Notes: a model not told the origin generated them from the letters alone. DNA of 64,000 bases from an uncultured Flavobacteriales bacterium (GCA_937876095.1 CALFIE010000006.1:58426-122425); one strand, 5' to 3'; counted from the first letter of the stretch, positions 1 to 9,250 are shown. Translations and numbers: made by a program.

Positions 1-642
1 GCTGCATCTAGAGCTTACGTTCCGAAATCACTTTGGAGCGACATCAAAAAAATAATGGGCGATCAATTATCTGAAATCAAAATGGGTTCACCAGAAGATC
101 CCAAAAATTTTGTAAACGCGGTAATAGACAAAGCCTCTTTTGATAAATGCAAAGGTTACATAGACCGAGCCAAAAAATCTAAAGAAGCCAAAGTAATCTT
201 TGGTGGGAAATGCGATGATAAAAAAGGTTGGTTTGTAGAACCAACTGTGATAGAAACTACCAATCCGCACTACGAAAGTATGGAGCAAGAAATTTTTGGA
301 CCTATTTTGACTCTGTATGTGTACGAAGACAAAGATTGGCACAAAACATTGAAATTGGTAGATGAAACTTCGCCATATGCACTTACTGGTGCAGTTTTCG
401 CACAAGATAGATATGCTATAAACGAGGCTACCAAAGCACTGGAAAATGCCGCAGGAAATTTTTACATCAATGATAAACCAACTGGTGCAGTTGTAGGACA
501 ACAACCTTTTGGTGGAGCAAGAGCATCTGGAACCAATGACAAAGCAGGTTCTAAAATGAATCTTTTGCGTTGGGTTTCTGCAAGAAGCATCAAAGAAAAT
601 TTCTTATCACCTACCGATTACAAATATCCGTTTTTGGGATAA
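1..642 (+). CDS. pruA: 1-pyrroline-5-carboxylate dehydrogenase, 3' part only
   Basis: C-terminal part of an aldehyde dehydrogenase that oxidises glutamate semialdehyde (P5C) to glutamate in proline breakdown. The frame is open from base 1 and begins AASRAYVP, which in this family directly follows the catalytic Cys (motif CSAASRAYVP), so the active-site residue lies just outside the window. Seen here: the EIFGP motif, the GNFYINDKPTGAVVGQQPFG block and the C-terminal end KYPFLG typical of P5C dehydrogenases. About 214 of the usual ~540 residues are present. A terminator follows. The family assignment is strong; whether the full protein is intact cannot be judged. Confidence 0.93.
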   Translation, partial: AASRAYVPKSLWSDIKKIMGDQLSEIKMGSPEDPKNFVNAVIDKASFDKCKGYIDRAKKSKEAKVIFGGKCDDKKGWFVEPTVIETTNPHYESMEQEIFGPILTLYVYEDKDWHKTLKLVDETSPYALTGAVFAQDRYAINEATKALENAAGNFYINDKPTGAVVGQQPFGGARASGTNDKAGSKMNLLRWVSARSIKENFLSPTDYKYPFLG

Positions 643-663
643 AAGAAAACACTATTAAACAAC

Positions 664-694
664 AAAACCGATTCTATGAACCGGTTTTTTTTTA
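664..694 (+). terminator. Rho-independent terminator after pruA
   Basis: AACCG and TTC arms pair with GAA and CGGTT around a short loop, with one bulged mismatch, followed by a run of nine T. It lies 22 nt after the pruA stop. Confidence 0.75.
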
Positions 695-869
695 TGACTT
701 GTTGTAAGGAAAGTATGTTGAGATATTAAAAAAAAATGTAAAAATTAAAAATCACAAAAATTTTGAAATCCAAAGTGTTTCACATTGAAAATCTTTGATT
801 TTCATTCTTTTTTATCCTTTTGAATAACTCAAACAGCACCTTAACTTTTGTTTCTTTTGCGGTTAACAA

Positions 870-1301
870 TTATCCTTCAAAACCTGATTTGCTATGACTA
901 CCATCACAATATGGTTTGTTGGCAGAAGCACCGCATCTACAAAAAGCAGTTACATTAGATTTATTTGTTTCTTCGCCATAGCAATTCACTACAATTTCAC
1001 CGTGAACTAACAAAGGACCATTTGGTAAAACCTCTACTTTGTTGACCGATGTTGCAGGATTTTCTGCAGGTGGTTCCTCACTATTTTTGATGCAACTCAA
1101 TGCACCACTCGGACAAGCATTTATTTGATTTTTAATTCGTTCTGAATCCGTACCTTCTGGTTGAATCCACGGTTTTTCTTGCGGTTTGAAAACTTCTGGC
1201 AATCCTTTCCAACATATTTTAGAATGTATGCAAAGACCGGGTTTCCAAACTATGGTCAATTCATCGGTGGTGTATTTTTTGGTGAGATTTTGTAGGTCCA
1301 T
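870..1301 (-). CDS. (4Fe-4S) mono-cluster / CDGSH iron-sulfur domain protein
   Basis: A 143-residue soluble protein with two Fe-S modules. Residues ~14-75 form a divergent mono-cluster ferredoxin domain (Fer4_19/YjdI type) with cysteines in CIHSKICWKGLP and INACPSGALSC. Residues ~95-140 form a CDGSH-type 2Fe-2S domain, ending CRCGASANKPYCDGSH, which carries the 3 Cys + 1 His ligand pattern. Such proteins are thought to act in electron transfer or redox/iron sensing, but no substrate is established. It is convergent with pruA and divergent from the next gene. Domain identification is strong; function is unknown. Confidence 0.85.
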   Translation of the reverse strand: MDLQNLTKKYTTDELTIVWKPGLCIHSKICWKGLPEVFKPQEKPWIQPEGTDSERIKNQINACPSGALSCIKNSEEPPAENPATSVNKVEVLPNGPLLVHGEIVVNCYGEETNKSNVTAFCRCGASANKPYCDGSHSKSGFEG

Positions 1302-1436
1302 TGCGTTTTTTTATTAAGCTAAATTACATATAAAATCAATAAATTATCTTACTTTCACATCAAAATTTTTAGGTAAATTTTTCCTCAGTTTATTTCTAAA
1401 TTATTAATATCAATCAAAATAACAAATTAAAAGAAA

Positions 1437-2477
1437 ATGAATAGAAAAGTGTTTTTTTATATTTTAAGTTTCTTTTTTACAACTTATTATTCTCAAACAA
1501 TCCAAATAAAAATAGTTGATTCTAAAACTAAAAAAGAAATTGATAGTGTTAGAATTTATGACAAAAATGGATTTTTATCAGAATATGCATCTGGAAAAGA
1601 AAATAATATCCAAGTAAAAGAAAATGATTCGTTAACATTTTTAAAAAGTGGTTATGAAGATATCAAAATTGACAATAGAAAAATTATGGAGGACAATGTA
1701 ATTTACCTTAATAAAAACAAAATTATTGATATTGAAGAAGTAATTGTTACAAAACAAAATATTCCCGATGTAATTGCTAAAATAATTGAAGCAGAAAAAA
1801 ATGTTAATCGAAAAAAATCATACTATCATCTGCAATATGATTTTAATGATAATGATGAAATAATACAACATTATGATGGGAGAATTTCTAAAAATGCTGA
1901 TGTCATAAAATTAGAAAAAACAACTGATTTTATAGATAATATGAATCGAACCATGGTATTTACAATTTCTGGCAGTAAGAAGAAAGAAAAATACTTGCTT
2001 CAAAATACAAATTATAGTAATATTAATCAACTCGAAATGTATCCTAAACTGTGGCGATTATTTCTGAAAAACAAAAAATCTACTGATTATCAGTATAAAT
2101 CAATAAGCGGAAAAGACCAATATTGCAAAATAGAATTTACACCAATAAATAATGATGGTTGGAGTTATAGAGGATTTATAATTTATGACAAAAATGATTA
2201 TAAAGTGTATGAATTAAAAATGCAATTAATCCCAAACAAAAAAAATCTTTACGCAAACCTTTTATCTATAAGACAAGATTATTTTATCAAAACTAAAAAA
2301 GATGATTCAGAAATCAACACTTTTGATTACGCAACATTTGATGAAAATTTCACCATAATAAATGGACAAGGAAAAGGTCAAAATCTAAAGGCACACACTT
2401 CAATAGAGAGAACTTTAGATTTTGACGATAAAAATTTTATGTTATTTGATATGACTTTTTTTAAACCAAAAAATTAA
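1437..2477 (+). CDS. Exported protein with carboxypeptidase-regulatory-like domain, function unknown
   Basis: 346 residues with a signal peptide (MNRKVFFYILSFFFTTYYSQ, probable cleavage after SQ). Residues ~20-75 (IQIKIVDSKTKKEIDSVRI...) look like the beta-sandwich CarboxypepD_reg-like domain found at the N-terminus of many Bacteroidota surface proteins. The rest (VIAKIIEAEKNVNRKKSYYHLQY...) resembles the periplasmic or outer-membrane-associated proteins of this type, but I do not recognise a defined family. It is very Lys/Asn-rich with AT-rich codons, more so than its neighbours. Its 3' end overlaps the convergent fabH by 4 nt. Probably cell-envelope located. Confidence 0.7.
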   Translation: MNRKVFFYILSFFFTTYYSQTIQIKIVDSKTKKEIDSVRIYDKNGFLSEYASGKENNIQVKENDSLTFLKSGYEDIKIDNRKIMEDNVIYLNKNKIIDIEEVIVTKQNIPDVIAKIIEAEKNVNRKKSYYHLQYDFNDNDEIIQHYDGRISKNADVIKLEKTTDFIDNMNRTMVFTISGSKKKEKYLLQNTNYSNINQLEMYPKLWRLFLKNKKSTDYQYKSISGKDQYCKIEFTPINNDGWSYRGFIIYDKNDYKVYELKMQLIPNKKNLYANLLSIRQDYFIKTKKDDSEINTFDYATFDENFTIINGQGKGQNLKAHTSIERTLDFDDKNFMLFDMTFFKPKN

Positions 2478-3496
2478 TATTCAAACAACACACTTCCCCA
2501 AGTGAAACCACTACCAAATGCAGTTAGACAAACCAAATCGCCTTTTTTCACTCTCCCTTGTTCTATTGCTTCAGCTAAAGCAATTGGTATAGATGCAGCC
2601 GTTGTATTGCCATATTTTTGAATATTGATGAAGACTTTTTCGTCTGGCAATTTCAATAATTTTTGTACAAATTCTGCAATTCTAATATTGGCTTGATGCG
2701 GAATAAACACATCTAAATCATCTATAGTCTTCCCTGCTTTTGCAAGTGCTTCTTGCAAACTTTCTGGAAATCTAGTAACAGCGTGTTTAAAAACGAAATT
2801 ACCATTCATTATAGGATAAACTTCGTGGTTGGTTACGTTTTCTGGTTCCAGACGCATTCTATCACTCCAACCAAATTTAGATCCAGGAAATTTGGTACAC
2901 AATTCCTCTGCATATTTGCCTTCACTATGCAAATTAAAGCTAAGAATGTCACCAGAATTTTGGTCTTCTGTTGCAGATAAAACTACAGCTCCTGCTCCAT
3001 CACCGAAAATTACCGAAACACCACGTCCTTCATCAGAAAAATCTAACCCAAAACTGTGGATTTCTGCGCCAACTACCAAAATATTTTTGTACGTTCCGGA
3101 TTTTATAAATGCATTGGCAACACTCATTGCATACACAAATCCAGAACACTGGTTACGCACATCTAGCGCACCAATCGTATCGCAACCCAACATTTCTTGC
3201 AACAAAACGCCATTTCCCGGAAAAAAATAATCTGGACTCAAGGTTGCAAAAACTATAAAATCGATATCTTTTGCAGTAAGTCCTGCTTTTTCTAATGCTT
3301 TTTCTGAGGCACGAAATCCTAAATAAGCCGAAGTTTCTTGGGAATCGTTTCTGTTTGCACGGTGTCTTCTTTCTTTGATTCCGGTTCTCTCTGTAATCCA
3401 AGCATCATTGGTATCCATCAATTTTGCAAGATCATCGTTGGTTACTATATTTTCAGGAACGTGATAACCGTACCCTTTAATTATACTTTTTATCAT
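2474..3496 (-). CDS. fabH: 3-oxoacyl-ACP synthase III (KAS III)
   Basis: Starts fatty-acid synthesis by condensing acetyl-CoA (or a branched acyl-CoA) with malonyl-ACP. The catalytic triad is visible from the chosen start: Cys117 in RNQCSGF, His267 in IPHQANIRIAE and Asn297 in YGNTTAAS. The GxGxG-like C-terminal LTAFGSGFTWGSVLFEY is also present. I chose the internal ATG (MIKSIIKGYGYHVPEN) because the upstream ATG at 3511 adds only a Lys-rich MKIKK not seen in the family; the difference is five residues. The length of 340 is normal. Flavobacteria often have more than one FabH copy, so a role in branched-chain lipid initiation is possible. Confidence 0.93.
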   Translation of the reverse strand: MIKSIIKGYGYHVPENIVTNDDLAKLMDTNDAWITERTGIKERRHRANRNDSQETSAYLGFRASEKALEKAGLTAKDIDFIVFATLSPDYFFPGNGVLLQEMLGCDTIGALDVRNQCSGFVYAMSVANAFIKSGTYKNILVVGAEIHSFGLDFSDEGRGVSVIFGDGAGAVVLSATEDQNSGDILSFNLHSEGKYAEELCTKFPGSKFGWSDRMRLEPENVTNHEVYPIMNGNFVFKHAVTRFPESLQEALAKAGKTIDDLDVFIPHQANIRIAEFVQKLLKLPDEKVFINIQKYGNTTAASIPIALAEAIEQGRVKKGDLVCLTAFGSGFTWGSVLFEY

Positions 3497-3614
3497 TTTT
3501 TTAATTTTCACAAAAATAATATTTTATTATAAACCTTCGGTTTTTTACTAATCATTAACAAACTTTTCATCATTAATGATAAAAAAAGGAAACACTTTTT
3601 ATTTTTAAAAATAG

Positions 3615-3622
3615 TATTTTTG
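3615..3622 (+). promoter_or_regulatory. -7 element upstream of corA
   Basis: TATTTTTG matches the Bacteroidota -7 consensus TAnnTTTG and lies 14 nt before the corA ATG. No convincing -33 TTTG is visible. Confidence 0.5.
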
Positions 3623-3636
3623 AAAAAAAATTGAGC

Positions 3637-4545
3637 ATGTCTCTACAGATACTTTTTGAAAACGAACAATTTAAATGGGTGGATATTACTGATTTGAAAT
3701 CCGAAGAAATCCCCGAAATTTCTGAAAAATTTCAAATCAATCATTTGCTTTTTGAGGATTGTATAGACCCCAATCATTTACCAAAATATGAAGATTTAGA
3801 TGATTTAAAATTTATTTTGGCTCGGCAAAACACCTCAACAGAAAGACTAAATCTAAATTCTATTGCAGATGTATCTACCAAAATTGGGATTTTCTTGCGA
3901 GACAACATTTTGCTCACAGTTCACCGAATAGAAAACGAAGGAATCGATCAAATTGTAGAAAAATTGCATCATTTGCAAAAAAACAATAAGTGTGTAACTC
4001 CTTATGTAGTTGCTCAAAAATTGGCCATGAAAATTTTAGCCACTTTTGAAACTGAAAATCAAATTTTGCTAGAACAGATGGATAAAATGGAGAACGAAAT
4101 CTTCCTGAAAAATGTAGAAAATTCCTCGCAAATCAAGAGATTATACCGTTTCAAAAGGAAAATCGGACTCAATGCAAAAGTGCTGAATTTGTCTAAAGAT
4201 TGGATTCATTTTTTTGAAAAATTACCGATCGATAAAATAGATTTTCAGGATTTAGAAGACAGTTACAAAGATGCGGTAAGTGATTTCGATCACCTGAATA
4301 CGCAAACTACCAACTTAATTTCGATGTTTTTGGCAATTACCGACCAAAAAGCCAATCAAGTGATGAAAGTTTTGGCAATTTACTCGATGTATTTCTTCCC
4401 TATTACTTTCATCGCAGGAATTTATGGTATGAATTTCGATATTATGCCCGAACTTCGACACAAAAATGGGTATTTTATTACCCTTGGTTTGATGGCGGTA
4501 ATTGTACTGTTCACTTTTATTTATGTACGTAGAAAACGCTGGTAG
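3637..4545 (+). CDS. corA: CorA-family divalent cation (Mg2+/Co2+) transporter
   Basis: Inner-membrane pentameric channel for Mg2+ uptake. It has a long cytosolic helical domain (residues ~1-240) and two C-terminal membrane helices, with the selectivity signature YGMNF at the end of TM1 and a basic RRKRW tail after TM2. The usual GMN is intact. The start is taken as ATG at 3637; the in-frame TTG two codons upstream is less likely. The 302-residue length is typical. It stands alone with its own promoter-like element. Members can also carry Co2+ or Zn2+, so exact substrate is inferred. Confidence 0.92.
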   Translation: MSLQILFENEQFKWVDITDLKSEEIPEISEKFQINHLLFEDCIDPNHLPKYEDLDDLKFILARQNTSTERLNLNSIADVSTKIGIFLRDNILLTVHRIENEGIDQIVEKLHHLQKNNKCVTPYVVAQKLAMKILATFETENQILLEQMDKMENEIFLKNVENSSQIKRLYRFKRKIGLNAKVLNLSKDWIHFFEKLPIDKIDFQDLEDSYKDAVSDFDHLNTQTTNLISMFLAITDQKANQVMKVLAIYSMYFFPITFIAGIYGMNFDIMPELRHKNGYFITLGLMAVIVLFTFIYVRRKRW

Positions 4546-4647
4546 AAAAAATTGGAGCAATTAGTTTGGCTGATTTTTTGCATATCAATTAAAATTGGTA
4601 TATTTACAACATCATAGAAATAATAATTTTAAATAAATCCTATTAGT

Positions 4648-4872
4648 ATGAAAAAATTAATCACAATGTTAGCAATAGGTGCTTTCACACTAGGAATGGC
4701 TCAAGAAACCCCTAAAAAAGCTTGTTGCGCAGATAAAAACAAAAAAGAGTGCACCGACAAAGATAAAAAAGCTTGTTCTGAAAAAGACAAAAAAGCTTGC
4801 GCAGATAAAAACAAAAAAGAGTGTGCTACCAAAGAGAAAAAAGCTTGTTGTGCTGCTAAAAAAGCGGCTTAA
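4648..4872 (+). CDS. Small exported Lys/Cys octad-repeat protein
   Basis: 74 residues. Residues 1-18 are a clean signal peptide (MKKLITMLAIGAFTLGMA). The mature part is six octads of the form KK-[A/E]-C-x-[D/E/T]-K-x, placing Cys at 27, 35, 43, 51, 59 and 67 with exact eight-residue spacing, plus Cys26 and Cys68 that make a CC pair at each end. It is highly charged (mostly Lys, Asp, Glu) with no hydrophobic core, so probably disordered unless it binds metal or forms disulfides. A 25-bp exact DNA repeat (4727-4751 and 4799-4823) shows it grew by duplication. I know no characterised homologue; metal or redox binding in the periplasm is a guess. Confidence 0.8.
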   Translation: MKKLITMLAIGAFTLGMAQETPKKACCADKNKKECTDKDKKACSEKDKKACADKNKKECATKEKKACCAAKKAA

Positions 4873-4908
4873 TAGTATTGAAATATTCAATAATTATACA
4901 GTAAAATT

Positions 4909-4940
4909 AAACCCGATGAAGATTTTCATCGGGTTTTTTT
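4909..4940 (+). terminator. Terminator after the Cys-octad gene
   Basis: AAACCCGATGAA and TTCATCGGGTTT form a perfect 12-bp stem with a GATT loop, followed by a T run. It lies 36 nt after the stop of the small gene. Confidence 0.9.
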
Positions 4941-4950
4941 GTAGTTATTT

Positions 4951-6075
4951 TTAATTTTTAGCAGATTGATGAATGAATCGTGTAAGTTTTATACCCAAAT
5001 CTGTCCAGATAATTTTGGCGTTTCCGTTGCGTGATAGGTGTAAATCTGCCAAAGAAATTTCGTGCAAAATAGATTCTATATTCATACCGTGAATATAGGT
5101 AGAAAATGGTTCCCATTTGAAACCGTCTTTCTTGATTGCTTTGTAGACCAATTCTTCTGAACCATAATTTTGTAGCAGCGCCAATCTGAAAATTTCGGCA
5201 CAAAAATCTAGAAATTGTTTTTGTTTCTCGCGGTTCCAACCCGCAATATTTCTCCCCCATAAAACAATTTCCTTTAGAACTTGTGGTTTCTTACGAGCCT
5301 GAAATGCATTTCTAACCCAGAAAATAAACAAATCTTCGAACTCGTTGTTGGCATTTTCTGAGTGGAGCAATTTCAGAGCAGTATTGTAATTTCCTTGCGA
5401 CTGATGTACAATTTCAGAGATTCTATCATCAGAAATTTCAGAATTTTCTTGTAATTTCTTGGCAATTGCATCATCTTCAATTCTTGGGATTTCTACTAAC
5501 TGACAGCGCGACAAAATAGTTGGTAACATGGTATCTGCATTTTCGGCAGTCAAAAGTATGACTGTATTTTTCGGCGGTTCTTCTAGAAATTTTAGAAATT
5601 TGTTGGCTGCAGATTGATTCATTTTGTCGGCGCGCCAAACTATCAAAATTTTGGTACCACCTTCAAAAGATTTCAGAGCAAAATCCTGATTGATGGTTTC
5701 TACTTCGTCTGCAGAGATGAACAACTGTTTGTTTTGAGCATCTAAAATTTCGGCAAAATCATTGAAATCTGCATATGGATTTTCTAGAATCAAAGTGCGC
5801 CATTCCTCAAAAAAATTTTTGCTCAGTGCTTTATTACTTACCGAATAAACAGGGAAACTGAAATGCAAATCTAGGTGATTCAGGTGTGCTACTTTGTTGG
5901 CAGCAGTTGCATGTTCTCTCGCAAGAATCTCTTGTGCATAAGCCAAAGCAATTGGTAGAACGCCATAACCTTCTTCTCCCAAAAACAATTGTGCGTGACT
6001 TACTCTATCTTTGTCTATAGAATCTATAAGTGTGGTGATGCTGTTTTTCTGCCCAATAATTTGCTCCCAATTCAT
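4951..6075 (-). CDS. holB: DNA polymerase III subunit delta'
   Basis: Clamp-loader subunit of the replicative polymerase. The N-terminus MNWEQIIGQKNSITTL and the block TAENADTMLPTILSRCQLVEIP carry the family's SRC motif. The P-loop region is degenerate (GEEGYGVLPIALA, no GKT), as expected for delta', which does not hydrolyse ATP. The start is placed at the ATG giving MNWEQIIGQ; the longer frame adds only eight residues. 374 residues is normal for Bacteroidota. A -7 element sits five nt upstream of this ATG. It is convergent with the small Cys gene. Confidence 0.9.
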   Translation of the reverse strand: MNWEQIIGQKNSITTLIDSIDKDRVSHAQLFLGEEGYGVLPIALAYAQEILAREHATAANKVAHLNHLDLHFSFPVYSVSNKALSKNFFEEWRTLILENPYADFNDFAEILDAQNKQLFISADEVETINQDFALKSFEGGTKILIVWRADKMNQSAANKFLKFLEEPPKNTVILLTAENADTMLPTILSRCQLVEIPRIEDDAIAKKLQENSEISDDRISEIVHQSQGNYNTALKLLHSENANNEFEDLFIFWVRNAFQARKKPQVLKEIVLWGRNIAGWNREKQKQFLDFCAEIFRLALLQNYGSEELVYKAIKKDGFKWEPFSTYIHGMNIESILHEISLADLHLSRNGNAKIIWTDLGIKLTRFIHQSAKN

Positions 6076-6080
6076 AAATT

Positions 6081-6088
6081 CAAAGATA
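6081..6088 (-). promoter_or_regulatory. -7 element of holB
   Basis: The minus strand reads TATCTTTG followed by five nt and then the holB ATG. A transcription start 3-5 nt downstream would give almost no 5' leader. Confidence 0.45.
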
Positions 6089-6261
6089 AGAAATTGCACC
6101 GAAGATAAAAGTTGCTTGTCTGAAGTTTTTCAAAAATTTTGAAAATTAATTGTAAAATTAGGATGTTTTGACCGTTATCACAAATAAATTTAACGCTTAT
6201 TAACTTTCACAATTCATTAATAATTAAGATATTTGCGCAGTCTAAAAACAAACAAAATTTA

Positions 6262-7563
6262 ATGAAAAGATTTTTTCTTTTAACTCTTCTTGCATCAGGA
6301 TGTTGTTTACACGCTCAAACGATTGGTAATTCACCATATGCTGCCTTCGGAATTGGCGATGTGAAATATGATAATACAGTTGAAAATTCTGCAATGGGAG
6401 GTATTTCTACCGCTTATATTTGGGATTTCAATGGTGGTTTCAACTTCAAAAATCCTGCAGCTAACCAAAATGTAGAACTTACTACACTAAAAATAGAAGG
6501 AACAAATGAAAATAATTTTTTCAAATCCAATTATAATAATCTTTCTGCAACCAAGCATTCTACCTATTTATCTAATATTTCGTTGTCTTTCCCAATTTCA
6601 AAAAAAGTAAAATTCGGATTAGGATATCAACCTTATAGTACTAAAGATTATTCTTTGTACACCAATAATACACTAAGCGCAGGAAATGTAAAAGGCACTA
6701 ATTTTACAGGAAACGGAACAATCAATATGGTACAAACAGCCGCTTCTTACTCCGTTTCTCCTGAATTTTCTTTGGGATTACGTGCAAATTACTATTTCGG
6801 TAATATTTATAATATTGAAGAACTTGCCTACAACAATGCAGAACTAATCAATGGTTACGAAACCAAAAACAAAGTAAAATCTTTCAATTTTACTTTGGGA
6901 ACTACTTATCAAAAAAAATATAAAGACGATCGTAAACTCACATTGGGAGCAACCGCTAGTTTTGGAACTACCGGAACTATGGAAACAAACTATACCAATA
7001 GTACCTATTATTATGTAGATCAAACTACTAAAAGCTACATCAGCATTATAGAACAAAAAAACAGTTCTGATAAGAATTTGATTCCGACCGAAGCTTCAGT
7101 AGGAGTTGGTTATGGTCACGACACCAAATGGTTTCTATCAACTCAATTAGATTACCGAAAAGGCGAAAACATACAATTTTTAGGAAAATCTTTCTCTTTT
7201 AATAATTCTTATAGAATTTCAGCAGGAGGTTGGTATTTACCAAATTACAATAATTTTAGAAATTATTTTTCCAGAGTAGTTTATAGATACGGATTCTATT
7301 ATGAAAAAGGAAACCTCAATCTAAACGGATTAGGTGAAGTAAATGGAGTTGGTGGTAAAGACATCAACAAATTTGCACTTACAGCAGGTGTAACTTTACC
7401 ATTTCAGAAAAGTAATGTGTCTAGAATGAGCGGAATAGATTTGGGAATTGAATTTGGCAAAAGAGGAACTTTGCAAAACAACCTCATCAATCAGAATTTC
7501 ATCAACCTAAGTATTGGACTGAATTTTGCAGACAAATGGTTTGTGAAAAGACAGTTCGACTAA
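6262..7563 (+). CDS. Outer-membrane beta-barrel protein, FadL/OMPP1-like
   Basis: 433 residues with a signal peptide (MKRFFLLTLLASGCCLHAQ). The mature N-terminus NSPYAAFGIGDVKYDNTVENSAMGGISTAY is the pattern of Bacteroidota FadL-like barrels, with alternating aromatic beta-strands throughout and a final strand ending WFVKRQFD. Probably a porin or hydrophobic-substrate channel; the substrate is unknown. lptC follows after 10 nt, so the two genes are likely cotranscribed, which may hint at an envelope-biogenesis link. Family assignment is by pattern only. Confidence 0.75.
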   Translation: MKRFFLLTLLASGCCLHAQTIGNSPYAAFGIGDVKYDNTVENSAMGGISTAYIWDFNGGFNFKNPAANQNVELTTLKIEGTNENNFFKSNYNNLSATKHSTYLSNISLSFPISKKVKFGLGYQPYSTKDYSLYTNNTLSAGNVKGTNFTGNGTINMVQTAASYSVSPEFSLGLRANYYFGNIYNIEELAYNNAELINGYETKNKVKSFNFTLGTTYQKKYKDDRKLTLGATASFGTTGTMETNYTNSTYYYVDQTTKSYISIIEQKNSSDKNLIPTEASVGVGYGHDTKWFLSTQLDYRKGENIQFLGKSFSFNNSYRISAGGWYLPNYNNFRNYFSRVVYRYGFYYEKGNLNLNGLGEVNGVGGKDINKFALTAGVTLPFQKSNVSRMSGIDLGIEFGKRGTLQNNLINQNFINLSIGLNFADKWFVKRQFD

Positions 7564-7573
7564 TAAAACTGTA

Positions 7574-8167
7574 GTGGAAACAACCTATTTTTTAAAATTA
7601 AAAAATAGCATCCCATTGTTTATCGCAATGGTTTTGGTAATTTCTATACAATCTTGCGAAGAAGATTTAGCAAGTACAAATGCCAAAAAAAAGACCAATT
7701 TCGCATCACAAGTTATTTACAATGCCAATATTTTGCAACGTGATTCTGGTTTTGTGAAAGTACGCTTCAAAGCACCACTTATAGAAAAGTACGAATTGAT
7801 AGACACTCCTTATGTAGAAGCCAAAAAAGGAATTTATATAGAATTTTATGATCCTAAAAAACCCAAAGTTCCTGGAAAAATTTGGGCAAAATATGCTAAA
7901 TTCATAGAACCTACCGAATTTTATCAAGCCAAAGGAAATGTGAAAGTTCTTACCAATGATGGACAAAGTTTTGCAATGCAATCGATCAATTGGGACAAAA
8001 AAAATCACAAAATGTACACTTCTGACACCGTTTTTGTGAGCGATAAAAATGGTAATATTTTGGTTGGTGCAAATGGTATGGAAGCCAAAGATGATTTCTC
8101 TGCATACACCTTTTACAACAGCAGTGGAAACTTCAGCTCCAAGAATATTTCTCCTGCTAAAAGGTAA
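7574..8167 (+). CDS. lptC: LPS export periplasmic protein LptC (lipoprotein form)
   Basis: Component of the LptBFGC transport bridge that passes LPS from the inner membrane to LptA. The protein has a hydrophobic N-terminus and a lipobox-like ISIQSC, then the LptC beta-jellyroll core: VEAKKGIYIEFYD, AKYAKFIEPTEFYQAKGNVKV, and INWDKKNHKMYTSDTVFV. The first start codon is GTG at 7574, 10 nt after the preceding gene; an ATG at 7628 would remove part of the signal segment, so GTG is preferred. The 197-residue length fits. Coupling to the upstream barrel gene is likely. Confidence 0.85.
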   Translation: METTYFLKLKNSIPLFIAMVLVISIQSCEEDLASTNAKKKTNFASQVIYNANILQRDSGFVKVRFKAPLIEKYELIDTPYVEAKKGIYIEFYDPKKPKVPGKIWAKYAKFIEPTEFYQAKGNVKVLTNDGQSFAMQSINWDKKNHKMYTSDTVFVSDKNGNILVGANGMEAKDDFSAYTFYNSSGNFSSKNISPAKR

Positions 8168-8212
8168 ACTACCCCCTTATTTTTATTATTTTTGAATTAA
8201 AAAATTATTGTA

Positions 8213-9247
8213 ATGGATTTCAGAGCAATCGGTTTGATGTCGGGAACCAGTTTAGATGGTTTAGATATCTGTTTGGTGAATTTCTCGAGAAAAAATTTTG
8301 AAATTTTGTACGCAGAAACCATTGCCTATCCTGAAATTTGGGAAGAAAAACTGCACCATGCAATCAACTTACCATCAGAAGATTTGCTAGCTCTACATTC
8401 AGAATATGGTTTTTATTTGGGAGAACAAGTTCGAGATTTTATTCAAAAAAATAAAATTGAAAATATAGATGTCATCGCATCTCATGGTCATACCATCTTC
8501 CATAATCCAGCTCGGAAATTTACTTTGCAAATTGGCGATGGAAGAGCTATCAAAATCATCAACCAAATTCCGGTAGTATACGATTTCAGAAGTCAAGACG
8601 TTTTACTCGGCGGAAATGGAGCTCCACTCGTACCAATTGGTGATGAACTCCTATTTTCAGATTACGATGCTTGTCTGAATTTGGGTGGATTTTCTAATAT
8701 TTCTTTGAAACGAAACGGAAAACGAATCGCTTTTGATATTTCTCCCGTAAATATCGTTTTAAACCATTTTGCAAAAAAATTAAACCAAAAATTTGATGAA
8801 AATGGAGACATCGCAAAATCTGGAAAGATTGATGAAGCAATACTTCATCAATTAAACTCATTGTCTTTCTACGAACAATCACACCCCAAATCTTTAGGAA
8901 TAGAATGGGTGCAACAAACCGTTTTTCCGTTGCTTAAAAACACCAATGCTTCTACTGCAATTGCTACTTTTACCGAACATGCTGCAACGCAAATTGCTAA
9001 AATTTTGAATGAATTTCAGGTGAAAAATGTACTTTGTACAGGTGGTGGAAGTTATAACGCTTTTTTAATTGAAAAAATTGAAGAAAAAACCAATACCGAA
9101 ATCATTTTACCAAGCAATCAACTAATTGAGTACAAAGAAGCGCTTATTTTCTCATTGATGGGAATGCTTCGAATTCAAAACAAAAACAATGTTCTGTGCT
9201 CTGCAACTGGGAGTTTACATGATCATTCTTCTGGTATTATTGCATAA
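8213..9247 (+). CDS. anmK: Anhydro-N-acetylmuramic acid kinase
   Basis: Cytosolic kinase that hydrolyses and phosphorylates 1,6-anhydro-MurNAc to MurNAc-6-P during cell-wall recycling. The N-terminal MSGTSLDGLD motif is diagnostic. ASHGHTIFHNP, the LQIGDGRAI motif, and GGGSYNAFLI near the C-terminus match the ASKHA-fold family. The 344-residue length is slightly shorter than E. coli AnmK (369), as usual here. A TATTTTTG element lies about 18 nt upstream and a strong terminator follows. Confidence 0.93.
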   Translation: MDFRAIGLMSGTSLDGLDICLVNFSRKNFEILYAETIAYPEIWEEKLHHAINLPSEDLLALHSEYGFYLGEQVRDFIQKNKIENIDVIASHGHTIFHNPARKFTLQIGDGRAIKIINQIPVVYDFRSQDVLLGGNGAPLVPIGDELLFSDYDACLNLGGFSNISLKRNGKRIAFDISPVNIVLNHFAKKLNQKFDENGDIAKSGKIDEAILHQLNSLSFYEQSHPKSLGIEWVQQTVFPLLKNTNASTAIATFTEHAATQIAKILNEFQVKNVLCTGGGSYNAFLIEKIEEKTNTEIILPSNQLIEYKEALIFSLMGMLRIQNKNNVLCSATGSLHDHSSGIIA

Positions 9248-9250
9248 AAA

